Positions 10,475 through 23,700 of a stretch of 64,000 nt of DNA are shown piece by piece; the stretch's first letter is position 1; the number at the start of each line of letters is the position of its first letter. Below the pieces are notes generated by a model. It saw nothing but the letters and a program-made list of their open reading frames with translations. It was not told where the DNA came from and did not search any database. A program made the translations under genes and the position numbers. The DNA is from Trametes villosa (Eukaryota > Basidiomycota > Agaricomycetes > Polyporales > Polyporaceae), in NCBI GenBank assembly GCA_002964805.2, contig PUDQ02000105.1, forward strand, positions 1 through 64,000. Reading direction: 5' to 3'.

Positions 10475-12885
10475 CTATCGCCACCCCGACATCTCTTCAG
10501 CGTAGGCCGTACGTCCCAGACTCCAGTCGTAGCGATAGAGATGTTGGTACTCGTCGCGGATCCGGAGGGTTGGGCGCACCCAGTGCCCTATCCTACGCAG
10601 GTCGACGATCTCGAGATGGTTGAATGCGACGTTTCGTCCACGAAAGTTCAAAGGTCGCCCGTACACGCGTTCAAGTTTCTCCTGGAGTTCGCGGCAAGGC
10701 GGACATGAGTGTAGCAATGATCGCTGACGGCACGACCTGCTCACCATAAAACGCTTTAGGGCTAAGGCCGCGGTTTCTACCAACACAATACGCGTCAGGT
10801 GGGCGTCGCTCTCGGAGGACTCGCCGAACCGCGCGCGGGCAGCCAAAAGAGAAGGCGAGATCCAGGGGCCAGAAGGCGCAATTGCGGGACCATCATGTTC
10901 GGCCTTGAGCCACGGCCCGGCAGAGTGGGGATGGTAGAAGTCGTCGTGAATCTCGGAGTGATACAATTTGCCGATATTGTCACAGTCATTTGGAAATACG
11001 ACGCGTTGATAGGTGCGGCTCGGGCGGGGATTGGCGGGGCTGGGCGAGTGAACCAAGATATCGATATGATCGGGAGAGTGGTTGCACGTCACGGTGGGTT
11101 CAATGACCCGTGCGCGGCCAATCCCGCTCTCATCCTCTGATTCCTCATCCCGCTCATCCGCCATGAACTTGGGGAACTGTCTCCGCCGCACGGAACCCGG
11201 CGCCATCAGCGACTGCTGGGATAAACCAGTGAAAGGGGGTCTCACGTTGAAGTACACAAAGTGCTCGGGTTTGGGCTCGCGGAAGGGTTCCCCGAAAGGA
11301 TCTTCCAAAGCATCCGCGAGAAAATGGGGCAGAATAGCGCCACATGCAGGCAAACCAACAGTCATCGGATGGATGTCCGGGATGTCACTTCGAGAAAGCC
11401 AGTTGCTACCGCTGCTGATCCTCTGCGGAATGGTATACTCGCCCAACCACAGGACAGCCGGGTCTTGGCCGCGGAAAAATATAATTGATGTCAGAGGAGG
11501 CTGCTGCAGAGCGTGAAAGTAGTACCAAAAGAAGCTCACCGATGGCATAAGTCTCCACGTGTGTAATCAACTTGCGGTTCGAAGCGTAAACCGAAGCCCT
11601 TTCCGCCCACCAACTGTTGTACCCCGGGACTGTATATTCACTCTCGGGAAGAACAACGTGGATATGCCGCACGATGCGATGCTGGAAAACCTTCTCCCAG
11701 GCTTCAGAATGAGCGAAAAGCATGCGGAGGAAATATGCGCGAGTGATCAAGGACGGATCGAGTCTTGCCTGGCACATGGCCGGTTGAAAGCGCAGAGAAA
11801 CTTCGATTGGCGGACGACTGTCGTGATCCTGAAGAAACTCAATGGTCTCGCCGAAGTTCAATACAAACGTTTCCATCTCGCGTGGTGCTTGAACGTTGCT
11901 CTCGGAGCCCATTGTGCAGTGCCATGTCAAGTGCTGGAGGCGAGGAAGTCTAAAAATGTCAGGCTGGATGAAATCGCGACCTGTTACCGCATCAGTACGT
12001 AGCTTCGACGGCGAGGAGATATAGCTTCACAGTTGATGGCGCCGGCGGCTAAGTGCAGAGGGGACCAGGATAGGATGATTTCCGTAACATTCGTTCCCAA
12101 ACTTCCGTAGGGAAACAGCGTCTGCATCAAACAGAGCAGGGCGCGCCTTCAGTGACATCGGAGGGCAGGAGCCGGTAGCTGTGGCCCACCTGATCCAGTG
12201 GACTAGGTTTCTCTTGTATTAGCTCAAGTTTTTTGAGCTTGGGACAAAGCCCATGGGGTCGCCTCTCAACGATAGTTTGGATGGCCTCGAGACCCGGAGC
12301 CAGGTGCTGCGCCCGCGGCACAACGCGGTCAACGAAGATGTTGACCACTCTGAGTACGTGCAGGCGAGATTGAAACGTCCAGACTATGCGATGAAGGTCC
12401 AAAGCGGAGCCAAACTTGACGCCGATGATGTTGAGCTCCGCGATAGGGTATTGTGCGACAAGGACGTGGAACGTGTCAGGAAATGCACGCCAGTTGAGCT
12501 CGATGAGGGTCAACACTTGAACGCTCCTTAGCGCACGCAAGAGACCGCTTCTGGCGAACGGCAGGTATCCTTCGTGTGGGTTGAAAACAGATACGTAAGG
12601 CCGTGGCCGCCCAACGACAAGCTCTCGCACGAAATCGCCGAGGAAGGGATGATAGCGGAGCGTCTCGGATAGGCGTTTGACGTCTTCGGGGATTGCTACT
12701 CGAATGCGCCGATACAGTTGAACGCGACTGCGAGGGAGCCATGCCTGGCATGTCAGGGCACACGCGCAGAGGTCGCCTAGATACCACGGATAGTACGAGT
12801 TTATCGCATTCATCGAACGGTGCAGCAGTACGACCATATCGATGATGCGTTCGTGGATTTCTGGGGGTAGTCGGGGGCAATCCAT
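10475..12885 (-). CDS. F-box-family protein, copy B
   Basis: I chose the Met at 12885 because bases 12886-12945, although open, are an intron ending in a 3' splice site just before the ATG, as in the paralogues. The N-terminus RLPPEIHERIIDMVVLLHRS is an F-box-like motif, then CALTCQAWLPRSRVQLYRRI and a region of weak leucine-rich repeats. Later exons carry SWWAERASVYASN, DPAVLWLGEYTIPQ and, last, NFRGRNVAFNHLEIVDLRR. Introns near 10680-10745, 11165-11245 and 11460-11540 match those of the other copies. Compared with copies E-H it has a longer, acidic insert (DERDEESEDESG) before the ALKRFM block. F-box proteins serve as substrate receptors of SCF ubiquitin ligases; binding partners are unknown. 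It is divergent from the WD40 gene. Confidence 0.75.
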
Positions 12886-13575
12886 ATCCTGCCCTTCGTA
12901 ATGAGTCGATTTGCGTGTCAAGCGACGATAGTAGAAGTCAAGCAAGCACTCACAGGGGGTGGCTTGTATCTGGGATGGTCGGATGGAGATGGGTAAGGGA
13001 TGGAGTATGGTAAGTCGGCGATCGGGATCTTGACGCTCAATTTGAGCACTAGGAATGATACGGTACTCAGACTACTCGATGTCGAGGATTGAGACGCTGT
13101 ACCGGGATGAGTAATCTCAGTATCAGCAGCAGGCCTCTTGACAGAGCGCCTGAGTTCTAGATTCAGTGCGCGAACGCTCTTCCGGTGGGAAAGTATTGGA
13201 GTGCGGCAATACCAGTAAAGTTGCGGAACGGACTCCCGAGGAAGACGCCGCTGTGCCCCTTGCCGGCTCTGCATGTGGCTCGACGTCCGACGACTCCTGC
13301 ATTCCTCCCAGCTCCCGCCATACATCTAACAAACATTCAGCTGGCCCGTGGCATTGTAGGTGCACGTAATGATCGTGTGTATCTTGGTTCAGGCAGATCG
13401 CCGCGCAGCGGCCGGCGTACAGACTTGAGGTTAATCGAAATCACCCACCGAGTTTGCTCGGGTATTCGAACTCCGCTGTGGCGCCATCAATCTTTTGCAT
13501 CTTATCAAACCGGCGTCTAGCGCGCGCACCTCGCGCACTGCGCAGCCCTCCGACTCCAAGGCCTGATCACTCCTC
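12886..13575. promoter_or_regulatory. Divergent promoter and leader region
   Basis: This stretch separates the start codons of F-box B and the WD40 gene. On the minus strand it includes the leader intron of copy B (12886 to about 12950, GTGAGT donor). No separate gene is seen. Confidence 0.5.
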
Positions 13576-16508
13576 ATGTCTAAAGCGCACGCCTGGGACG
13601 TCTACGCCAAGGAACTGTTTCCTCAAGGTCATGGATACCCCCTATGGGATCCCGATATCGATCCAGGGCTAGGATGGGAAGTCGAGATCGCAGACGTCGG
13701 GTGGGTTCGAGACCGCATGTTTCAGCACTTGCTACGGTGCAAGAGCCGTCAAGAGGAGGGAAGGGAGTTGCCAGAAAGTCACGAACCGTTTACTCCACCC
13801 AATGCCACTATCAGCGGACCTCGTGCGAAGATCACCCAACCTGTACTCTGCAGTCGGTCAATCAAGAGTGTCGACTTCTCCGGTGGAGCGTCAGTTAATA
13901 TGCGAGTAAATTCTCCTTGCCATTCACCGGTGCTCATTCTGATCTCTACTAGTGCACCTTTAATGTCTGCGCCAGGTGGAAACATCAAATTTCAGTGCAC
14001 GAAAGAGCAGGGCGCACTTCTGCTGCTCAACCCCATAGGCGAGGAGACGCACATCTCATGCAGGCAGCACATTATCACCTATATATACCAGCACATCGAC
14101 GGCTGGGTCAGGTTCGCAAACGACTCGCTGGGTCTCGGGAAGGGCCCCGAGGAATTTTTCTTCGTCTGCGGCGTGACGAAGACGCGCCGCTGGGGCGTGG
14201 CCGCGTTCCGGGGCGAGCGTCGCGGTATAGAAGCTAGTGTCTCGTGCGATCTCGGCACGCTAGGGTCTACGGACATCTCGCTGAGCTTCTCTGAAACGAA
14301 CATGCCCCTCTTCTGGCATGGGAGGGGCCCACACTCCGCACTCCTCGAATCCCAACAATACATCTCCTCTGCGTCTCCGGCTCAAGACCTACCCTCCGAT
14401 AGTACCTCTACGAGTCAGGGCCTTTTCCAAACAGGATCCTCGACATCATCTGTGTCGAGGGATGAAGCGGCCACTGGATCGTCTACGAGCTCACTGCCGG
14501 TGTTTCGCACAGAGTTCATCCCTGGTGTCCAGATCCCTACGGGTGGGCAGGGGGCTCCTGGTACCACGGACAAGGCGAACCAGTGCATATTCTTCCACTA
14601 CTACAAGGCGAAGCGTCGCTTGTGGCTCTTTCCACAGCGAATCGAGGCCGGCGCTGGCCCGCATGAGCTACCGCCGAAAGAAGACGATTCTTTCGCAGGC
14701 GAGGGAGTACAAGCAACGTCCTTCGGCTCGGACGTTTCTGAGGAATTCGATATATTCAACACGGCAGAGGCGAAGGTATGCACTGTCTCAGAGCGTGAAT
14801 GTCCGCATACTAACTGGAATAGCCCTATGATCCGGTTAATGCAGTGCTGGACTACATCCTGGAGGTGCGGAACATCTTCTCCGCTGTCTTCGAAAGTTTG
14901 TGGCTGACGGGGTTTGCGTCCAGAACTCACACGCGAGACTTGCGATTGCCTCTGATCGCGACCTTTATGCACTGTTCAAGGTGTGGTACTACCGTGTCGG
15001 ACACAGTGGTAGAATGATCACTCACGAGGACCTCATAGGATCAGGAGTTCCCGGACGATGTCGCCGCAGCACTAGCCCGACTTCGACCGGCCGTGGAATC
15101 AGATGAGAATGACGGTTAATATACATCTTGCTCCAAGTTGAACTTGAACTGACGAATCTATCCCAGTGGGTACACTATCTGTGGGCCTTGTACACGATCA
15201 TAAGCGTGTCGCAGAAGAGGGCCTTGAAGTAACCGCGAGCAAGAAACGAGCGACATCTCCGGCCGACGTGTCGGAAGGTGAAAATGCGCCAGACAGCATG
15301 GACGTTGAGTACATCGACGCTCAGCGTACGTCCGAGCCTTCTCATGCCCACTATACCGTTACTGAACGGAAACAGCGAGTAGGATATCAGGCGTCGCTGC
15401 AGATGCTGGTACACTGAGCCCGACGACGGCACACCCCCTGGTTGGCCTGGAAATGTACGAGGTCAAGGAGCGGCTACCGCATGCCATGGGGCAAGCTACG
15501 ACGCATCATGGCTCCATCACTGCACTTGCCTACTCTGCCGACGGTCAGTATCTCGCAACCGGGGCGGAAGATGCCTGTATCATCATATGGTACGCGCGCG
15601 ACCGTACGGTGATACGCAAGCTCGTGGCACACGACAACTCTATCTCCGCACTTGCATTCTCTCCCAGTGGTGCTCTCCTTGCGTCCGCATCGGAAGAGGG
15701 GCCCGTCAAGCTATGGAGGATCGATGCGTTCGACCAACCGCCACAGGAAGTGGACGTAGACGTATTCAACATACGCTCGCTCGCATTCACCCCACACGGA
15801 TTAAGACTACTCGGTGGCTCCTTGAACGGCGCCTTCTTGGTGTGGGACGTAGGCAGCCTCGCACGCGTTGACATAGCTCAACACGAGGCCGTCATCACCT
15901 TCATCGTCTTCTCCCCCGACGGGACCTTGGTGGCGACAGGCGGGGGGGAGGAACTCTGTTGCATCTGGGAGGTTAACTATCTGGACAACGGCGGCACGCC
16001 GAAGAATGTGCTCGTCAGCGAGGAGGGCACAGTCGTTTCCGCGTCCTTCTCCCCCGACGGGCGGCGCCTCATCACTGGCTCAGACGACGCAAGCTGCTGC
16101 ATCTGGAGCACGGAGACCGGTCTCGCTCTCCTGAACTTGCACGAGCACGCCGGGCCCGTCTGGTCCGTCGCGTTTTCGCCAGACGGAAAGCGCGTCGCTT
16201 CGGGTTCCTCGGACTCGACGGTGAAGGTGTGCGACGCGTGGACGGGCGAGCGCCTGCTCTCACTCGAGGCGCTCAACAGCATGATCACCAGCGTTGCGTA
16301 CTCTCCCGACGGCCTGTGCATCGCATCGGCGTCGAAGGATGCCATTGTCCGGTTGTGGAACGCCGCGGACGGCGAGCTTGTGCGGCTTTACAACGAACAC
16401 AGCGACGGTGTCACGGCGCTGCGCTTCTCACCCGATGGGTCGACCCTCACATCCGGCGCGCGCGACGGTACAGTGTATATCAGATCGCTGGCCGGACTGG
16501 CTATGTAG
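13576..16508 (+). CDS. Conserved agaricomycete N-terminal domain fused to WD40 repeats
   Basis: Six exons, 13576-14775, 14823-14864, 14924-14980, 15039-15114, 15167-15325 and 15376-16508, read in one frame for 888 residues. The first 400 residues begin AWDVYAKELFPQGHGYPLWD, a start I recognise from unnamed agaricomycete proteins, and include FVCGVTKTRRWGVAAF and a Ser/Thr-rich stretch. Small exons give PYDPVNAVLDYILE and HARLAIASDRDLYALF. The last exon holds eight WD40-like repeats (each near xxAFSPDGxxLASGSxDxxVxLW) from about residue 540 to the end, enough for a beta-propeller. A 90-base stretch near 13890-13980 inside exon 1 may be an in-frame intron. WD40 propellers are protein-binding platforms; the partner is unknown. 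Splitting it into two genes is possible but the frame-perfect junctions argue for one. Confidence 0.75.
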
Positions 16509-16913
16509 AGTGCCTCGGTTTGAATGGTCTTCGCATGGTGGGGGTTTGTGGACGCTGTCCCATTGCTAATCGGTGTTCGTTTTGGGAGTTTGGAGTGCAC
16601 TGGCTCGTGAGTAGCTACACTACTACCGTGATGCTACTAGCAATCTATGTCGCATGACTGGCGAGCGATTCTATGGTATTGGTTCTCTCGTGAAATATGT
16701 AGCGGTGATATGTTGACCGGGTGTGCACACTAGGACATGTCAAAATGATGAATCATATGCCTCGCGCTCGTCCCGACGCCTGATACAATGGTTGCTACTA
16801 TCACTGGGTTAACAACCCTGCTAGAGACTTCATATCTGAGGAAGAAATACATGAATATCATCGCCGCAACGCTCTCAGAGAATATGAATTCAGGACAGAG
16901 GGACGTCGGTGTA
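16509..16913. other. Intergenic between convergent genes
   Basis: This gene-free stretch carries the 3' flanks of the WD40 gene and of dynamin gene 1. It is more AT-rich than its surroundings. I see no gene, RNA or mobile sequence in it. Confidence 0.5.
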
Positions 16914-19895
16914 CTATAAGCAAAACTCGCACAGCGCCTTTTGCGCGGCGTCCAGCCGCTTCTTCTTCGCAAGCAGCTCCTCGCGGAGCGCGGCGACGTC
17001 CGGGTCCTCCTCGAGGTACCGCGCGCACCGCGCCTGCGCGTCCTCCGCCGCCATCCCCAGCCTGTCCACCAGCGCGCCGTCGCCGAGGACCTCCGCGAAC
17101 GAGTAGAGCAGGTGCTCGTCGATCACATGCGCGACGTTGTCCCGCAAGCGCTGGAAAACACCCACAGACGTTAGCGCGGCCGATCAAGGATGAAGGGTGC
17201 GAGGGGGAGGGGGAGGGGGCAAGCGCGTACCTTGCTGGCGATGTCGAAGTACGCGCGGATCTCCGCCATGAGCGCGAGCTCGTCTTCGTACTGGCTGGCC
17301 GCGCTGGGGGGCGTCTGGGCGGGGGTGAGGGGTGAGGGGAGCGCCGTCGTAGGTGTGCTAGGGCCCGGGGCAGGCGGAGGCGCGTACGAGGCACGAGGGG
17401 CCTCTTGTTTGACGCTGGGTGGTGCCCGACTGAAAGAGGTGGCCGTAGTGGAGGCGGATGGGCTGGAACTGGAGGTAGGCCCGAACTGGAAGATTTGCTT
17501 CGATGTAGAGGGCGAAGCAGCGAAAGGCGACTCTCCTGGATGGCTTCCCGCGTTAGAAGGCGTCCCTGCTCGTCGCGACACGGTCAGTGCCAAGCACATC
17601 CATCGAAGAACAAAGAACGGCTCACCGATAGAGAAACCAGGCCCTGTCTGATCCTTGAATGCGGTAGGTGCGATCGAAGCGCTCATCTTCCGGTAGATTG
17701 CGAGGTGCTCGGCACGCAACCGCGCGAGGTCGTCCGTGCTCTGCGTCTCGGGCGGGTTCCTCTCGTACTTCAGCTGGAACCGGAGCTGCTGCTCGGTCGT
17801 CGCGCCGTGTGCGCCGAGCAAGTCGTGCACGACCGCGCTACACCAAGCACACGTATTAGTGCTATTCGCCCGGAAGAATGGAGCACGAGCCGAGGAGACT
17901 TACCTGACGGCGCGCTTGAGGTGCCCGAAGCGGCCGAAGTGGTGGTCGACGGTGCGCATGAGCGTGTCCCTGAACGTCCGCCGGACCGTCTCGCGGCAGC
18001 GCATGACGTGCTTCTCCCAGTCCACCTGGAACTCGTAGATGAACGTGCACTTGACGTTGTACGGCACGTTGTTCGGGAGCTCGCGCGTGAGACAGCTGCG
18101 AGGTTTGTCAGTAAGCTGCGTCATGCATACACCCAGCCAGGCTGAGGCGGTCTGCACGGCTCACCTGTCGATGTGCGCCCGCACGGTGTTCAGGTAGATC
18201 GTCCCACCCGCGCCGGAGGCGTATGGCGACACGAACGGCACGAACGGCGGGGCCGTCTGCGCGATCGCGCCCGAGAACGTCGCGTACGCGGCCTTGTTCG
18301 CCTGCACGAGCGCGGTGTGCGCGGGCGAGCCCTGGACGAGCCGCGCCACCTCGTCCGCGAACGCGGTCGCCAGGCGGTATACGTACAGGTGCGGCTCCGC
18401 CGTCTTCTCCGGTAGTCCGCGGAGCTCGTCGACGCACTGCGCGTACTGCGCGTCGACCTCGCGCTCGATTTCTGGCAGCCTGTCCGGGCCACATACGCGT
18501 TAGTCGGCGGAATTCGGGACAAAGGACAGAACGGGGGCACTCACGACGCGCGGTTGAGGTCCATGAGCTTGTCGCTCAGGAAGAGCACCAGGCTGTCGAT
18601 CCCGAAGCGGTGGCGCTGGGCAGCGTCGCACCACGGCGCGACGGTCGCGAAGTACGTCTCTTCGCGCTCGCGCGCCTTGGCGTGGGTGATCTGCTCGCGC
18701 CGCTCGGCGTCGTCGGGCAGGCGGACGCAGAAGAAGCCGTGCTTGGTCGGGAAGAGCCGCCCGGCGATGACCTGCATCCAGTTCTCCTTCGCGTCGATGG
18801 AGCCCGCGGCGAGGGCGTCCGGCTTCGTCAGGACGTCTGTAGGCCATGTTATGGGCGATGAGAGGTGCTTTGCAAGGGGAGAAAGGGAGACGTACTGATC
18901 GTGCGCATGCCGTCTGGGTCGGCTTCCTTGGCGAGCTGGACCGCCTTCTGGTTGCGGAGGTCGTCTATGCGAGCGTGAGCAACCCAGCGAATAGACGTGT
19001 CGCCCAGGGCCCTTACCGCTCATCGGCGACACAACCAGAATCAGGGTGTTGCGGCTCTTGATATAGGACCGCGCCAGTTTCTCGACCAGTTTGACCTCGC
19101 CCTTGCCGTCGTCGTACTGGATGATCCCTGCACGTACGCGCGGTCAGTCCCACAGCCAGAACACAACGATGCACGTGCGGCCGCACCAGGGAGGTCGATG
19201 AAGGACAGGTCCGGGAGGTCCGGCGCACTGATGTCGACGCACACGACGTTGCGCGAGAAGTTCTGCTTTGCTTGTTGGGCCAGCAGCTTCACCGCCTCTG
19301 CGTCGAGGTCGACGAAGTAGGACGTGTCGTGGTCCTGGTTGAGCACCGCTGTCTGCGCGCGGCGCAGCATCGGCTCCAGCAGGCCGTCGTCGGTGAAGCG
19401 TTCCCCGAACGGCGTTTCCGTCGCTTGTGCGAGTGGGGCCCCGCTCGCATCGAACTCCCAGCGGATGGAGATGCGGCATGTCCAGGGGTTGTTCGAACTC
19501 GAGAGGCGGAGCTCCATCGGGCAGCGCGTGCATGTCCCTGCGTCGCGGGGGACGCTGATCTATGGGCAACGTCAGAACCCCTGCCGGGCGATGAGCAAGT
19601 GTATGTAGGGCTTACACGGGCGATGGCCTCGATGAGGCTGGACTTGCCCGCGCTCTGGTTACCGATGACGGCGACGCGCGGCAGGCTGACGTCCGTTTGA
19701 GCGCTGTGAGAGAATACGAGTCAGAATGAAGTATAGATATGTGTGGTCGAGGTGTGCATACCCTCCAGCGCGGAGGAGGCGGATGAGCTCGTTGAGCTCC
19801 CTGGCCGACTTAGCGTAGACGGTGCTCGCCATGCCGGATTTGTCGCCCTCAATGGCGAGTGGCTTCCTCGTCTTGGAGGAATCGGAGGAGAGCAT
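16914..19895 (-). CDS. Dynamin-like GTPase 1
   Basis: A gene of about nine exons. The GTPase core is intact: G1 IGNQSAGKSSLIEAI (near 19635-19665), G2 SVPRDAGTCTRCP, G3 SFIDLPG and G4 LTKPD (18817-18828). The middle/stalk part follows (TRELPNNVPYNVKCTFIYEF), then a Pro/Ser-rich segment (KQEAPRASYAPPPAPGP) and a GTPase effector domain ending ALREELLAKKKRLDAAQKAL. The layout is that of Mx/dynamin-type membrane-remodelling GTPases, without a recognisable pleckstrin-homology domain. I prefer the Met at 19895 over one eight codons upstream, without strong evidence. It stands head to head with dynamin-like 2. Which membrane it acts on cannot be told from sequence. Confidence 0.85.
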
Positions 19896-20758
19896 GGCGA
19901 GGAGCGTGATGTGGGCCACAGAGGTGATGCAAAGTATGGGATCCAGCGTGCGTGCGCGGGGTGTGGCTTGGTGGGGTTATTACAGGTGGCAGAGCCGCGC
20001 CCGCCGCCTTTTATGGCTTCGAGAGCGATTGCTTTGGACGGCGTACCGCGTAGGCATAGACAAGGACGCTTTGTAGCTGATCTGTGGCATAGCGGACACC
20101 AGTAGCGACCAAAGCCTCTAGGCTGTAAAGAGGACAAAGCTTGGGCGGGGCGCCGGCAAGATGCTGTGCACCGTTCACGGTCGTGTCCCTCGAAAGGAAT
20201 TGTAGGCTCTGTCGAGAGTCAGATACTGCCAGGGGTGTCGCCTAGTAGCCTGGATAGAACAGACCAGTCAACGAATCATAGGGCTAAGAGAGTGCATGCA
20301 CCTCCGCACGAGATCTGTGCGTGTCTGGGTTTCGGTACCACGTCGAGCCGAGTAGTATACATACCGTGCCAATGCCCTGTCCATGCCTAGGTCGACTTAA
20401 TGATCCTTTTAGACCAACCGCCGAACGTACGGCTGAGGGAGAAGGCGGGAGTACTATGCGTCGTGGTCGGACTCGGAAGTAGTCCTGCATGAGACGCTGG
20501 ATGAAGGTGGGGTTTCGGGTATTGCCGGAACAAGCGCCGGCGGGGAAACACGGTCACGTGCGGAGGAAGACGGATGTAATATTGACGCGCGTCGTCGCGT
20601 AGCGGATTAGGCGCCCATACATTCTCTCCGAGTCTTCTCCTCCGTCTCCTGTCTCAGTGTCTGCTCGCTTGCGTTGCCCTGTCGATCTTGCTGTCTTCGC
20701 TTTTGCTTTACTAAACGATTATACTCCTCAATATACGTATAACGCATCCTCACTAATC
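19896..20758. promoter_or_regulatory. Divergent promoter of the dynamin pair
   Basis: The 863 bases between the two start codons hold both promoters. A GTCACGTG (20553-20560), an E-box-like bZIP/bHLH site, lies about 200 bases before dynamin-like 2. No gene is seen here. Confidence 0.45.
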
Positions 20759-23700
20759 ATGACAAGCCGGCGGACCACTCCGGACAAGGCCGCTGCCCAC
20801 CACCAAACCCTCCTCCATTCGGAGTACGGCAAGAGCTCCAAGGAGCTCATTGAGTTTGTTGGACAACTCAGGGCTCTAGGGTACGCTCCAATACCACTAT
20901 TATTTGTTACTGTCGCTGACAAGAGCCTGTAGAGCTCACATCGACCTCGAGCTCCCCCGCATCGTCGTTATAGGAAACCAGAGTGCTGGAAAGTCTAGTC
21001 TCGTCGAAGCCATCTCAGGGGTGAGTACTACATTGACTTGACACACCTTCCATCCGTACTGGACCTACTTTTCCGCTTCCACTGGACCAGTACCACTTCC
21101 CACCATCTTGAGATATTTTCGCGAGGGGCGCTCTGCGCGCGTAGGATTACGTGACGCATCAGGGCCAGAGAAGACTGTCGGGTCAAGCTGGATCTCCACC
21201 TACGTTTCCACACGCTGCGCGACTTGACAAAGCGGTAGTGCAGCAAGGCACGTAGGGGCGCGCTAGACAAGGACTACGCGTGGAGGCGGACGGCGCGCGC
21301 GAGCGTGATGGCGACATGGACGCACACGCGAACCAGGCAGAGGGGGCAGGCGCGGAGGATGCGGGTACATGCAGCCGGTGGGTGTGAAGTGGGACAGGGA
21401 TTGGCTCGTCGGGATAACGGCAGCCATCGGATTTGCGCAGGAGCTATGGGTTGCTGTAGCATCTCGGGCGAATGCACTCGCGCAACGGCAAGCGGGGCGC
21501 GGGTAGGGGGGAAGCGCACCGACACCCGTCTCCGTCTCCCCCGTGTTAGCCTCTTCTCCGTACACGCACTCGCCCGCCTGACAATCGGCCCCTCTGTTGC
21601 AAGCGGGATTCGCTTCCCCAGATTTATGTCTTGTGCAGTATCGATCATGGGCTTCTCTTGCAACGGGGATCCCTCACAGTCAACCTCCATCGATTCGCGT
21701 CTTGCTCCGTGCTCGAGAGCCATGGCGACAGAGGCGAGAGCGCGCAGCGAACATTCACGGCGCACGCCGCCCTTGGCCCCCCTTCATATTCTTTCAATTC
21801 ATATGCGTCGCATACCCTCCACAGCAAGCACGATAGAATTTTTGCCTTCACCGCTCTTGCGCCTTGCACAGACGTCTCACACTGTTCTCTCCGCAGATCA
21901 GCGTCCCGCGCGATGCAGGGACATGCACCCGCTGCCCCATGGAGTGCCGCCTCTCCCACTCCCCCGACGAGTGGTCCTGTCAGATCAAGATCCGGTACGA
22001 GTACGATGCCGAGGGCCACCAGCTCGACGAGGTCGAGGAGGTCGACTTCGGGCCGCGCATCACCGACAAGGCCGAAGTCGAGCAGGCCCTCCGCCGCGCG
22101 CAAGAAGCTGTCCTGCACCCGGACGTCGATGTGGGCGTGTTCTTCGCTCCGGGATGGGGGAAGAAGGTAAAGGGCAGCAAGAAGCTCGGGTTCTCGCAGA
22201 ACGTCGTGTGCGTCGAGCTCGCCGGGCCTGAGCTCACGAACCTGTCCTTTGTCGACCTCCCTGGTGCGCGTTTTGCATTCTTTCCCTGGTCGTGTCGGCT
22301 AATCATCTGCTTGTGGCAGGTATCGTTCAGAACGCGGAGTCCGACGTCGTACAACTCGTCGAAGACATGGTCAACTCGTACATACAAGGCACCAGTCTCA
22401 TCCTCGTCACCCTGCCTATGAGTGGTACGTCCAGCGCTCCCTGACTTGCCGTCTATAATCCGCTGACCCCTCTCCCATAGACGACATCGAGAATCAAAAG
22501 GCTGCGCGCCTCGCACACCTCGCAGACCCCAAAGGCCACCGCACGATCGGCACGTCCTCCTCTCCACACCCGCCCATCACCCCGTCTCGCTAACACACCC
22601 TCCCCCAGGCGTCCTCACGAAACCAGACACGCTCACCGCGGGTTCGACCAAAGCGCGCGATATGTGGCTCCAAGTCATCGAGGGCCACCGCCATCCGCTC
22701 CTGCACGGCTACTACTGCACGCGTCAGCCGGACGACGACGAGCGCACGCGCAAGATTGGCGCCGCTGCGGCGCGCGAGGCGGAGGCCGCGTACTTCAAGA
22801 GCAACCAGCCGTGGGCGGGCTCGCAGCACCAGCACCGCTTTGGCACGCCGAACCTCGTGCAGAGCATCAGCAAGCTATTGACACAGATTATCCGCGAATC
22901 GTGCGTCCCTTTCCCCCTCCTTACTGTTTGGCGCTCACGATGGTGTGGCAGGCTTCCGGAGCAGATGGGCAAGGCCGCGGAACAACTCGCGGCGGTCACC
23001 ACGCGGCTCAACGCGCTCCCGCCCGCAATCACGACCGAGCCCTCCGCGTTCGTGCTTGCGCTCGTCACGCGCTTTGCCGCCGAGCTCAGCGCGCGCATCT
23101 ACGGCACGGGCGCGGGCACGGAGCTCGTGCAGCGCGTGCGGCGCACGTATGCTGCGTTCAAGGACGCGGTGCGCGCGTCCGCGCCGCCGTTCGTGCCGTA
23201 CGAGGACGCGGCGCGCGCGCCGCACGACGTCGGCGCGTATACGTGGGCACCGAGGGTGGAGAAGGGTGCACGGAAGCGGGCGGCGCCGGGGGACGTGGGC
23301 GAAGGGATCATGTACCTCGAGGACGTGCGGCGGCACATCAGGACGTACGTGCCTATGCGTTCGCAACTTCCTCGGTGAGGGCTCGCTGACGGTTACCGTG
23401 TATAGCTCCGTCACGCGCGAGCTGCCCGGGAACGTCCCGTACACTGCAAAAGTCGCACTCATCAAGCAGTTCCAGGCGGGCTGGCCGGACGCCGCCACGG
23501 CATGCTTCGAGGAGGTGGAGGAGACATTCAAGGAAGCCGTCGCGGACGTCGTCCGCGCCGAGTTCGACCGGTACGGCAACCTCAAGGCTATCATCGGGTG
23601 CGTGCCCCGCTCTCCTCCCTCCCTCCTCCGCCCATCGCTGACTGTCCTCGGAGCGCAGCCCGGCGGTGACGGAGCTTGCGAAGAGCTGCGCGGACGAAGC

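Noticed and set aside
12886..12945. Upstream in-frame start of F-box copy B (MLDFYYRRLTRK)
   Set aside because: The bases form a GTGAGT...GGGCAG intron like those before the other copies, so the open frame is intron sequence.
21305..21900. Long plus-strand open frame in the large dynamin intron
   Set aside because: Codon pattern and low-complexity Arg/Ala/Ser text look like a chance GC-rich frame; it runs into the exon in the wrong frame.
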